Source of the DNA: Bacteroidota bacterium | Lineage (GTDB): Bacteria; Bacteroidota; Bacteroidia; Chitinophagales; Chitinophagaceae | Direction of reading: 5' to 3' | Length of the DNA: 64,000 nucleotides | NCBI GenBank assembly: GCA_023424015.1 | Contig: JAFAEM010000006.1 | Coordinates: 1 to 64,000 of the forward strand | Shown: one piece after another, positions 45,032 through 52,116 of the stretch | Numbering within the stretch: the first letter of the stretch is position 1 | Layout: each line of letters opens with the position of its first letter | Notes under the pieces: generated by a model | Database searches by the model: none | The model's input: the letters and a program-made list of their open reading frames with translations, nothing else | Told to the model about the DNA's origin: nothing | Made by a program: the position numbers and the translations under genes

Positions 45032-46150
45032 ATGAGAATTTCTACATTCCTCTTGCAGGCCGGCCTGCATTTCGATCTATTCAAGCCTGCCCTGCTTGGT
45101 TTTGTCACCGCTTTTATCGTCGCTTTGCTGGCAATTCCTCCCATCATTTACCTGATCAATCGCTATCAATTGCATGACGTACCCAATAGTCGCAAACTGC
45201 ATCGGGTACCGGTACCCACTATGGGTGGCATCGCTATTATTGCAGGGATGGTGGCGGCGCTGGTTTTATGGTTTCCTTTCAATAACGATATCCGCCAGGT
45301 TTGTTTCTTCTTCAGCATCATCGCGCTTTTTGCCATGGGCATCATGGATGACCTGAAAGATCTTTCCGCGAAGTATAAGTTTATCGTGCAACTGGGGCTG
45401 GCAACGCTGATCGCGTTATCCGGTATCAGGATCACTTCATTTGATGGTTTGTTTGGCATTTATGAACTTACCACCCCGGCACAGTATTCTTTAACAATCC
45501 TGGCCATAGTGGGTATTACCAACGCATTCAACCTGATCGACGGCATTGACGGGCTTTGCGGCGGACTCGCTTTTATGAGCCTGGTCACGCTCGGCATTTT
45601 TATGACACTCAGCGGCGATGCAGGCACCGCTTTGATCGCCTTTGCGCTGGCGGGAGCTATTCTTGCCTTTCTTTATTTCAATTTCAATCCAGCAAAGATA
45701 TTTATGGGCGATACCGGCTCGCTGGTCATTGGCTTTGTGGTTGCGGTACTTTGCATTCGCCTGTTAAAGTTTAATATCGATTCGCCCACGGCCGTTTTAC
45801 CTGCCGCGCCGATGTTTGTACTGGGTGTGGTGCTGGTACCGGTGTTTGATACAATTCGTGTATTTGCCAAACGGATCTGGAAAGGTGGCTCACCTTTCGA
45901 AGCGGATAAAACCCATATTCACCACCTGCTCACCAACCAGGGCTTTAGTCATGTGTTTGCGGTGCGTGTCATTTATTTTGTACATGCCTTTATCCTGATC
46001 GAAGTATACCTTATCCAATCGCTGCGACAGGAGATGATCCTGCTGATCCTTGTCGGGCTGATGATTGCCGTCACCATTTTCCTCAAAAAGATCGGGGCTT
46101 ATATTTCTTATGATAAGAACGAAAGCCTGCAGGGAAGCGAAGGAGGCTGA
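45032..46150 (+). CDS. Undecaprenyl-phosphate glycosyl-1-phosphate transferase (WecA/MraY-like)
   Basis: 372 residues with about 11 membrane helices. Family motifs are RKLHRVPVPTMGG, MDDLKDLSAKYKF (aspartates for Mg2+), NAFNLIDGIDGLCGG and DTHIHHLL-type HIHHLL. It should load an N-acetylhexosamine-1-phosphate onto the lipid carrier for surface polysaccharide. The exact sugar is unknown. The accessory island starts after it. Confidence 0.9.
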   Translation: MRISTFLLQAGLHFDLFKPALLGFVTAFIVALLAIPPIIYLINRYQLHDVPNSRKLHRVPVPTMGGIAIIAGMVAALVLWFPFNNDIRQVCFFFSIIALFAMGIMDDLKDLSAKYKFIVQLGLATLIALSGIRITSFDGLFGIYELTTPAQYSLTILAIVGITNAFNLIDGIDGLCGGLAFMSLVTLGIFMTLSGDAGTALIAFALAGAILAFLYFNFNPAKIFMGDTGSLVIGFVVAVLCIRLLKFNIDSPTAVLPAAPMFVLGVVLVPVFDTIRVFAKRIWKGGSPFEADKTHIHHLLTNQGFSHVFAVRVIYFVHAFILIEVYLIQSLRQEMILLILVGLMIAVTIFLKKIGAYISYDKNESLQGSEGG

Positions 46151-46407
46151 GGATAATCGAACCCATTTAATGAAACTCACTAGTACCCATTTCTCTACCT
46201 GGCAATACTAAAAAGCGAATTTTTTAAGATTGAGCTGCAACGAAGGAAAAATTTGGATGGTAGGGATAATGGAGTAATCTTAGTGTTAGCGGCTATTTGT
46301 CGACCACCCTACTACTTACATGTTTAAGGACATTTTGACATACTAAATATATTGGCAAGTAAATTGCTAAATTCTTTGTCTATTATTGTTATCCAAAACA
46401 TCAGCTT
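46151..46407. other. Left boundary spacer of the accessory island
   Basis: Contains GTTAGCGGC at 46285-46293, the exact reverse complement of GCCGCTAAC found at the end of the S-4TM gene. Sequence becomes AT-rich after about 46310. No integrase or direct repeat of the island end was seen. Confidence 0.6.
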
Positions 46408-47286
46408 ATGGCAAAAACATTAGACCAAGGTTTCGACACTTTTTTATCGTGGCTTGTCCCATTGTCATCCGAGCATGACAAGGCAAAATCGCATAAGGAA
46501 TCCGTTAAATCATGCTTAGAGAAAAACTTTGACTGTTACAGCTTTTTTGAAACTGGTTCATTTGGAAACTCTACTGGTGTAAGGCATTACAGCGATACTG
46601 ACTATTTTGGAGTAATGCCAGCCGCCAAGGTATATAATGATTCAGCTTATACTTTGAAAAAAGTAAAAGAAGCTCTCCAAGAAACTTTTTGGCGTACTGA
46701 GGGAATATCAGTGAATACTCCTGCGGTCAAAATTCCATTTGGGACTTATGCATCCGAAACTCTAGAAATTACACCATGTACATTTAATGGACTTGTTGAC
46801 ACTCCTGTTGGAAGCAAAGGCTCTTACGATATTCCAAATTACGAAGGAGGATGGATGAAATCAAGCCCACAAGCACATAACGCATATGTAAAAAGAGAAG
46901 ATGAAAGATTGGGCTACAAGTTAAAGCCATTAATAAGACTAATAAAAGCCTGGAAATTTTACAATAATGTACCAATTAGTTCATTTTATCTTGAATTGAG
47001 AACTACAAAATATGCAGAAGGTGAATCTTCAATTGAATATGACATAGATGTAAAAAGGGTTATGAAAATTCTCTACGATTATGATTTACCAAGTATTCAA
47101 GACCCGATGGGAATTTCAGGGTATGTTAAGGCATGTTCAACCGATGCTAAAAGAGAAGATGCTTTATCGAAAGTAAAAACAGGATTTACAAGAGCAGAAA
47201 AAGCTGTAGAAAAAAGAGAATCAAACTTAGATGATGCTTTTTATTGGTGGAATCTTTTTTATAACAATGAATTTCCTAGCCGATGA
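46408..47286 (+). CDS. CBASS CD-NTase (SMODS nucleotidyltransferase)
   Basis: 292 residues. The polymerase-beta-like core has GSFGNSTGVRHYSDTDYF: G50-S51 with D63 and D65 as metal ligands; the third carboxylate is probably E120 in TLEITPC. The C-terminal part is helical (about 190-285). In CBASS such enzymes make a cyclic oligonucleotide upon phage infection. It overlaps the downstream effector by 4 nt (ATGA). A and T dominate, unlike the preceding gene. No E1/E2, HORMA or TRIP13 genes are present, so a type I architecture. Confidence 0.9.
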   Translation: MAKTLDQGFDTFLSWLVPLSSEHDKAKSHKESVKSCLEKNFDCYSFFETGSFGNSTGVRHYSDTDYFGVMPAAKVYNDSAYTLKKVKEALQETFWRTEGISVNTPAVKIPFGTYASETLEITPCTFNGLVDTPVGSKGSYDIPNYEGGWMKSSPQAHNAYVKREDERLGYKLKPLIRLIKAWKFYNNVPISSFYLELRTTKYAEGESSIEYDIDVKRVMKILYDYDLPSIQDPMGISGYVKACSTDAKREDALSKVKTGFTRAEKAVEKRESNLDDAFYWWNLFYNNEFPSR

Positions 47287-48197
47287 ATCAAATTGCAACA
47301 GAACAAAATAGTCAAAAACAACTTGAAAGATTAGCTGCCCAAAGAGAATTGTATTCATCAGCAAAAAAATGGCATGGCTTCCAAATAATTCTAACTGTTA
47401 TTATTCCTGTAATTTTGGCTACTCTTGCTTTTTTACTAAATAACTTTGCCATAATCGCTGCAATTTTTGGTGTCGCTTCATTTTTGATAGACATTTCACT
47501 CATAGAACCTATAGTAAAAAAAAGAAAAACAAAAGCAGCAAAAATTCAGGAGATGTTTGATTGCGATGTTTTGCAACTTCCAAAATCACCTTTAAAAACT
47601 GTTGATGATATTGCAGTTGAAGAAGTACTACTATATTATAATGCACACATAAAAATTGCTACCAACGTAGAAAAAATTAAAGACTGGTATTCGCCTAAAG
47701 TTTCACAATTACCTTTGAAAATTGCAAGAATTTTATGTCAAAGAACAAATTGTTGGTGGGATTCAAAACTACGAGAGAGATATTCATCATTCCTAAAATT
47801 CACAAGTATAATTGTATTTTCAACGATGATGATTGTCGGATATATTTCTAATTTGTCCTTAATTGAAATCACTTTAATTGCTGGTGGACTAGTGCCATTT
47901 TTTCAATTTTGTATAAAACAATGCAATGACAATTTGGATGCGGCAAATCGACTTAATGAGCTTGTAATTTATTCGAGACAAATTTGGGACGATGCCCTAG
48001 AAAATAAATATTCTGATGATATCCTTAAAACAAACTCAAGGCGTTTGCAAGACGAGATTTTTGAACATAGAAGTAAAAGCCCTTTAATTTTGGATTTGTA
48101 TTACAATGTATTTAGGGATAGTGACGAAGCATTAATGAATCGTTCTAGCGAAATACTAGTTGACGAAGCTATAAATAGACCCCAAAACAGCCGCTAA
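47283..48197 (+). CDS. S-4TM family putative pore-forming CBASS effector
   Basis: 304 residues. Four membrane helices lie in two pairs: about 32-52 and 54-76, and 170-189 and 191-211. Between the pairs is a cytoplasmic part with DWYSPKVSQLPLKIARILCQ and TNCWWDSKLRERY, matching the SMODS-associated 4TM family. It should oligomerise and permeabilise the inner membrane when bound to the nucleotide signal. Its stop codon lies inside the repeat core GCCGCTAAC. Confidence 0.88.
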   Translation: MNQIATEQNSQKQLERLAAQRELYSSAKKWHGFQIILTVIIPVILATLAFLLNNFAIIAAIFGVASFLIDISLIEPIVKKRKTKAAKIQEMFDCDVLQLPKSPLKTVDDIAVEEVLLYYNAHIKIATNVEKIKDWYSPKVSQLPLKIARILCQRTNCWWDSKLRERYSSFLKFTSIIVFSTMMIVGYISNLSLIEITLIAGGLVPFFQFCIKQCNDNLDAANRLNELVIYSRQIWDDALENKYSDDILKTNSRRLQDEIFEHRSKSPLILDLYYNVFRDSDEALMNRSSEILVDEAINRPQNSR

Positions 48198-48390
48198 CAT
48201 GGGGTTTGCTGCTATGCTGGCTGACGAATAAATCCTCATCTTTTTGTTCGCTATCAGCAGTTGTTCCAGCCGACGGAATTCTATTTGGCTTTTTGCTGTT
48301 AACTTCATCTTCAGTTTTTCAATCAGCAGCGGCTCCGGGCTGGGCATTAAATGAATACCAGCACAGCATAAAATCTTGTCCGTTGGCCGC
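48190..48390 (+). repeat. attC-like spacer 1 (after the CBASS genes)
   Basis: Begins GCCGCTAACATGG (from 48190), then GCTGCTATGCTGGCTGACG and AATAAATCCTCATCTTT; ends with GTTGGCCGC at 48382-48390. The two ends are partly complementary: TATGCTGGCTGACGAATAAAT near the left and an inverted partner around 48340-48375 (AATGAATACCAGCACAGCAT). This fits an imperfect attC-like palindrome. Confidence 0.6.
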
Positions 48391-48406
48391 GAAGTAAAAT
48401 TTGATT

Positions 48407-48874
48407 ATGCGGATAAATGTCCTATTATTTTTCCTTGTGGTTTCTCTTTCACTTTCTTCCTGTTCGATATATTACAATGCTTTTATCCGTAACACTTCAA
48501 ACGGGACAGCCACAATCGATGTCTATCTTTTAAATAAAGAAGATTTGCAGTTCCTGCCCAACAAAGTAAAAGTGGCTAACAAAGTGGTTGCATTCAAAAG
48601 TGGTTACCGAAAACATGTCGATAACTGGCAAAATGTGGATTGGATAGACACCAATCACTTTAAACTAAATCTATCTCCTAATACAACAGTTGACCTCACT
48701 GATATGGCAGGTAAAGTGCTAAACGGCTCATTTCGGCAAGAGGTGCTAGTGACAGTAACTGTAGCGAATAGAACTGACACCATCGTGAATGCTAGTGGGC
48801 AATCTTATCGGGGGATGTTCCAATACAAAAGCATGGGCTTTGGAGCCCCCATTATTTATCACGATATAAGGTAA
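48407..48874 (+). CDS. Hypothetical lipoprotein, island cassette
   Basis: 155 residues from the ATG at 48407; the TTG at 48401 is less likely. Signal RINVLLFFLVVSLSLSSC puts the lipidated Cys at about residue 19. The mature part is beta-rich (GTATIDVYLLNKEDLQFL, VLVTVTVANRTDTIVN) with no recognised domain. It sits between two repeated spacers. Confidence 0.75.
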   Translation: MRINVLLFFLVVSLSLSSCSIYYNAFIRNTSNGTATIDVYLLNKEDLQFLPNKVKVANKVVAFKSGYRKHVDNWQNVDWIDTNHFKLNLSPNTTVDLTDMAGKVLNGSFRQEVLVTVTVANRTDTIVNASGQSYRGMFQYKSMGFGAPIIYHDIR

Positions 48875-48882
48875 ATGACTCC

Positions 48883-49030
48883 GCCGCTAACATGGACTTT
48901 GGCAAAATGCCGGCTTCAGAATAAATCCTCATCTTTATATTGCTAACCGATAGTTATCGGGACAGCAGCAGTCCGGCTGAAGAATCACGAATGAGCTTTG
49001 GAATATAATTTCAGCAGTATATCTTTACCC
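48883..49030 (+). repeat. attC-like/shared spacer 2
   Basis: Shares with spacer 1 GCCGCTAACATGG and AATAAATCCTCATCTTT, and with spacer 3 TGGCRAAATGCCGGCTTCAG, CCGATAGYTATC, GAATCACSAAYGAGC and TTTGGAATATAA. GGCAAAATGCC is a small hairpin. Confidence 0.75.
48997..49027 (+). promoter_or_regulatory. Promoter embedded in shared spacer 2
   Basis: TTTG at 48997-49000, 19-nt spacer, TATCTTTA at 49020-49027; one mismatch from TAnnTTTG. The same arrangement is conserved in spacer 3. Confidence 0.65.
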
Positions 49031-49209
49031 GGCAACAGACACGGGCAGAAGTAACAGACTATTCGCACTTCCAAGCTCTGTTCATTGTACCCAACCGGAT
49101 GCCGTTGATGGAGTTCGTGATCGCTTATGCGAGTGCTGCACCAACTACCTGAATAGAGCAATAATTGTATGAATGGCGGCCAGCCCGAAACTCAATTATA
49201 TTACTACAA

Positions 49210-50136
49210 ATGAAAATCCCGGCTACGATATTATTCCTGATCACAGGTTTTTTTGCTGAAGCGCAGGAGCCGCTTCAAAGATTCACGATGTATGGGGATG
49301 TACATATAACGATAGATATGGCGGCTGACCAGGACACGAAAAATCAGTCCCTGATCATTTTATATGCTTTACCCAATGGCAACACCACGGAACAAACAAT
49401 GGGAAAAATAATGGCCGAAGCTGATGACTGGCATTTTGATATTCAACATATAAAGGCACAGACAAAATTCTTAAGACAGGAATTGCCGGATAAAAATATA
49501 ATTGTTGTTTATTTAGAAAACAGTTATAAAAGCTGGCCGCAGTGGAAAACAAAGCACCCCTCATATATTGAAGAAACACAACATATCGTGGACAGCATTT
49601 TCTCCTTATTCAAAGGGAAAAAGTCAGTTTACCTGAACGGTCATAGTGGCGGTGGCCGCTTTATTTTCAGTTATCTTGACGGCGTAAAAACCATTCCTTC
49701 CTATGTGAAAAATATCAGTTTCCTTGATAGTAATTATGGTTACGATTCGACTTACCTGCCAAAGTTTACAAAATGGCTGAAACAAAACAAGGATGTGCAT
49801 TTGAATGTATTTGCCTATAACGACAGCGTAGCACTATTGGACGGAAAGCGTTTTGTATCAGACACTGGTGGTACCTGGTACCGCAGCGGTTTAATGCTAA
49901 GACATTTACAAAAGAACTTCGTGTTTTCTAAACTGAAAGATGATAGCCTGATCATGTATCAATCGACAAATAAAAAAATTTCTTTCTTTCTAAAAACCAA
50001 TCCTGAAAGAAAGATTTTTCATACGCAGCAGGTGGAACGGAATGGCTTTATACATTCCATATTAATTGGTACGGGAAGGGAAGAAAAAAACTATGTGTAT
50101 TTTGGAGAGAGGGCTTATAGAAGCTTTATAGAGTAA
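49210..50136 (+). CDS. Exported alpha/beta-hydrolase-like protein, island cassette
   Basis: 308 residues from the ATG at 49210, which gives signal peptide MKIPATILFLITGFFAEAQE. The nucleophile elbow GHSGGG (Ser146) follows a predicted strand (KKSVYLN), as in esterase/lipase folds. A late histidine (GFIHSIL, about residue 287) could complete the triad, and an aspartate pair in SFLDSNYGYD (about 177-182) lies nearby. Substrate unknown. Stop codon overlaps TAACATG, as at other spacer starts. Confidence 0.75.
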   Translation: MKIPATILFLITGFFAEAQEPLQRFTMYGDVHITIDMAADQDTKNQSLIILYALPNGNTTEQTMGKIMAEADDWHFDIQHIKAQTKFLRQELPDKNIIVVYLENSYKSWPQWKTKHPSYIEETQHIVDSIFSLFKGKKSVYLNGHSGGGRFIFSYLDGVKTIPSYVKNISFLDSNYGYDSTYLPKFTKWLKQNKDVHLNVFAYNDSVALLDGKRFVSDTGGTWYRSGLMLRHLQKNFVFSKLKDDSLIMYQSTNKKISFFLKTNPERKIFHTQQVERNGFIHSILIGTGREEKNYVYFGERAYRSFIE

Positions 50137-50171
50137 CATGAAAATACCTTGTGAAGATGGGCATAAGAAGT

Positions 50172-50300
50172 CTGGCGAAATGCCGGCTTCAGAATAAATC
50201 CTCAATACCGGGGCAGGCCGATAGCTATCTGGTCAACCCAGTTCTAGCCTTAGAATCACCAACGAGCTTTGGAATATAAAGTCAGCTTTATATCTTTACT
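50172..50300 (+). repeat. Shared spacer 3
   Basis: Aligns by eye with 48899-49030: TGGCGAAATGCCGGCTTCAG, AATAAATCCTCA, CCGATAGCTATC, GAATCACCAACGAGC and TTTGGAATATAA in the same order and spacing. Further downstream GTTGGCTGC (50373-50381) resembles GTTGGCCGC of spacer 1. Confidence 0.75.
50268..50298 (+). promoter_or_regulatory. Promoter embedded in shared spacer 3
   Basis: TTTG at 50268-50271, 19-nt spacer and TATCTTTA at 50291-50298, identical in form to the spacer 2 promoter. It would serve the gene starting at 50398. Confidence 0.7.
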
Positions 50301-50397
50301 CAATCCCGGGCCCAGCAGAACTAACACGTTCCCGATAGCTACAGTGATTAGCACTGCAGACAGCCCCTGGACGTTGGCTGCAATTATCCATAATGTT

Positions 50398-51222
50398 ATG
50401 TTTAGATTGACATTCATCATTTTTCTGACCCTTTCGACCCAAATTACCGCATCGCAAAACATCTTTTCTGCGCTTCACCTCAATGAAGATAGAGAGTACA
50501 AGACAGCAAAACCAAAGAAGATCGTTGAAACAAATACTTTCTTTAACTCGCGCGGCAAACAAGTAGATAGAAATATCAAGACCTTTGACGCAGCTGGTAT
50601 GCTTCTAACTGAAGAACGCTATGATGAGAGCGGGAAGTTGAAGGCAAAACTGGTTTATACTAACGATACAGCCAACAAACTAAAGCTCACTAGAACCATC
50701 GAGAGATGGACAAACATTGGATATTCCAAAGTGACAGCTTACTATAGCTACGACATTAACAATTTCTTGATAGGCACGACAGACAAAGATGAAACAGGGA
50801 ATGTCATTACTGAAACAAAGCTCGTTTGTAACGAGAGAGGCCACCCAGTCGAGTTATTATTATTTGACGGAAAGGGTAATTCTTTTGGGAAAGAAGTTGC
50901 CACATACTTCTATAACAAGAATAGGGTCGCTACCGCAGTAATATCAAATGACGGTAGAATTTTATCAAGCGATACAATTAAGATAAGCTTCAAAGAAGCT
51001 GGATCATTCGCGAGCGACAAGGAAGTTTATAACTTAAACGGCGACCTGGTTATTTGGTCGAGAAGAAATTTAGATAACACAGAGACAATCTTTGAAGGAG
51101 AATATTCTTACGACGAATTCGGCAACTGCACTGAAAGCAGGATTTACGAGATAACCGTGAAAGCAAATGGCAAAAGAAAAAAAGAGCGGGATAGGATATT
51201 CAAAAGGGAATATAGTTACTAA
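50398..51222 (+). CDS. Exported YD-repeat-like protein, island cassette
   Basis: 274 residues from the ATG at 50398, giving a signal peptide (FRLTFIIFLTLSTQITAS). The mature part has repeated strands ending in YDESGKL, YDINNFL, DETGN, YDEFGNC, the pattern of YD/Rhs-type beta repeats. It is too short for an Rhs toxin shell and has no toxin end. Function unknown. A related spacer follows. Confidence 0.72.
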   Translation: MFRLTFIIFLTLSTQITASQNIFSALHLNEDREYKTAKPKKIVETNTFFNSRGKQVDRNIKTFDAAGMLLTEERYDESGKLKAKLVYTNDTANKLKLTRTIERWTNIGYSKVTAYYSYDINNFLIGTTDKDETGNVITETKLVCNERGHPVELLLFDGKGNSFGKEVATYFYNKNRVATAVISNDGRILSSDTIKISFKEAGSFASDKEVYNLNGDLVIWSRRNLDNTETIFEGEYSYDEFGNCTESRIYEITVKANGKRKKERDRIFKREYSY

Positions 51223-51230
51223 AAAATCTT

Positions 51231-51374
51231 GTTAGCTGCAGGCAAAACGCCGGCTGGTGAACTTTTGTACATTGACAGTAAATAGGAAATGTTACCGCCA
51301 CACCGAGCGACAATAACTCGGTCCCGATAGCTATCGGAATCCTCACGTAGCCAAAGCTATGCGGCGGTATTTCC
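51231..51374 (+). repeat. Spacer 4, attC-like, with long inverted arms
   Basis: Starts GTTAGCTGC (51231) and GGCAAAACGCCGGCT (51241). Inverted arms GGAAATGTTACCGCC (about 51287) and GGCGGTATTTCC (about 51363) enclose CCGAG..CTCGG and the palindrome CCCGATAGCTATCGG. Confidence 0.65.
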
Positions 51375-51381
51375 CTTTTGC

Positions 51382-51400
51382 CTAAATATAGTATATTTAG
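51382..51400. promoter_or_regulatory. Perfect palindromic operator before the toxin-antitoxin genes
   Basis: CTAAATATA-G-TATATTTAG is a perfect inverted repeat with one central base, 14 nt before the antitoxin ATG. Such sites are typically bound by antitoxins to autoregulate their operon. Confidence 0.65.
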
Positions 51401-51413
51401 TCCTCATTACTTT

Positions 51414-51647
51414 ATGATGACAAAACAAGCAATAATAGACCGTACTATAAATGCTATTATGCAACTTCCCGAAGATAAGGCGGAAGAAATTTCTGTTTTT
51501 GCGGATTTCCTTATTAAACGTTATGAGGATGACAAGTTGACAAAGGGGATTCAGAAGTTAGCCTTAGAAAGCCAGGCATTTGACTTTCTAAACGATGAAG
51601 ACGATATTTATACAACAGATGATTTGAAAGAAGTGTATAATGGCTAA
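51414..51647 (+). CDS. Antitoxin of a MazF-type toxin-antitoxin pair
   Basis: 77 residues from the ATG at 51414. It is acidic and helical (TINAIMQLPEDKAEEISVFA, DFLIKRYEDD), resembling DUF2281-like antitoxins. It overlaps the toxin start by 8 nt and lies behind a palindromic operator. It should neutralise the downstream toxin. Confidence 0.8.
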   Translation: MMTKQAIIDRTINAIMQLPEDKAEEISVFADFLIKRYEDDKLTKGIQKLALESQAFDFLNDEDDIYTTDDLKEVYNG

Positions 51648-51961
51648 AGGAGATATCGTTTTAATTACCTTCCCATTTACGGACTTAAAGCGGCAGCAAA
51701 CTTCGGCCTGCTGTAGTTCTCTCTGAGGATGGTGCTGATCTGACTGTTTGTTTTATTACAACTCAGGTGCATTGGCAAGAGTCAACTGATGTGTTACTGC
51801 TTCCAAACATATCTAATGGCCTTAAAAAGCAATCTTTGATAAGGACGGGTAAAATTTCAACTTTAGATAGAAAATTAGCAAAGGGTTTATTGGGAAAACT
51901 ATCACCATCCGAAATCACTGACCTCAATCAAAAGCTAAAGATTCTGTTTCAACTACTCTGA
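51640..51961 (+). pseudogene. MazF/PemK-type toxin gene with +1 frameshift
   Basis: The first 16 codons read MAKGDIVLITFPFTDL, the MazF N-terminus, then run into a stop after KRQQTSACCSSL. Removing one A in the AAA at 51687-51689 restores SGSKLRPAVVLSEDG and the rest through IRTGKISTLDRKLAKG to the stop at 51959-51961. So it is a full-length toxin inactivated by one extra base, or one needing a frameshift. Confidence 0.85.
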
Positions 51962-51992
51962 TTGATACATTGTAGGAAACAACAGTGAGTTT

Positions 51993-52090
51993 GGCGAAAT
52001 GTCAGCTTCCGAATTAAGACTCATTTACATCTCGCATCCGATACCATTCGGGTTTGAGCATAGCGAAAATTTTGACATTCGCAACCCAGC
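51993..52090 (+). repeat. Spacer 5, right end of the island
   Basis: TGGCGAAATGTCAGCTTCCG echoes the shared module, and GCGAAATGTCA is complementary to TGACATTCGC at about 52072-52081, forming an imperfect palindrome. The next gene is on the minus strand. Confidence 0.55.
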
Positions 52091-52116
52091 CCGATCTCAA
52101 TCACCCCATCAATCCC

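Larger units (their letters stand above)
48875..49209. other. 335-nt spacer 2 of the island
   Basis: No gene. It holds the full repeat module (48883-49030) and the promoter at 48997-49027. The remainder (49035-49205) is not recognised. Confidence 0.65.

Noticed and set aside
44929..45147. 72-codon minus-strand frame upstream of the transferase
   Set aside because: Covers a strong plus-strand promoter and the start of a clear membrane protein; no coding evidence.
46408..48197. Prophage remnant
   Set aside because: No structural, lysis or integrase genes; the pair is explained by CBASS.
50269..50397. N-terminal extension of the YD-repeat gene
   Set aside because: The extension would cover the conserved spacer and its promoter; the ATG at 50398 starts a proper signal peptide.
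48190..52090. Island spacers considered as CRISPR or as IS ends
   Set aside because: Units are long, irregular and separated by genes; there is no transposase and no target-site duplication was seen.
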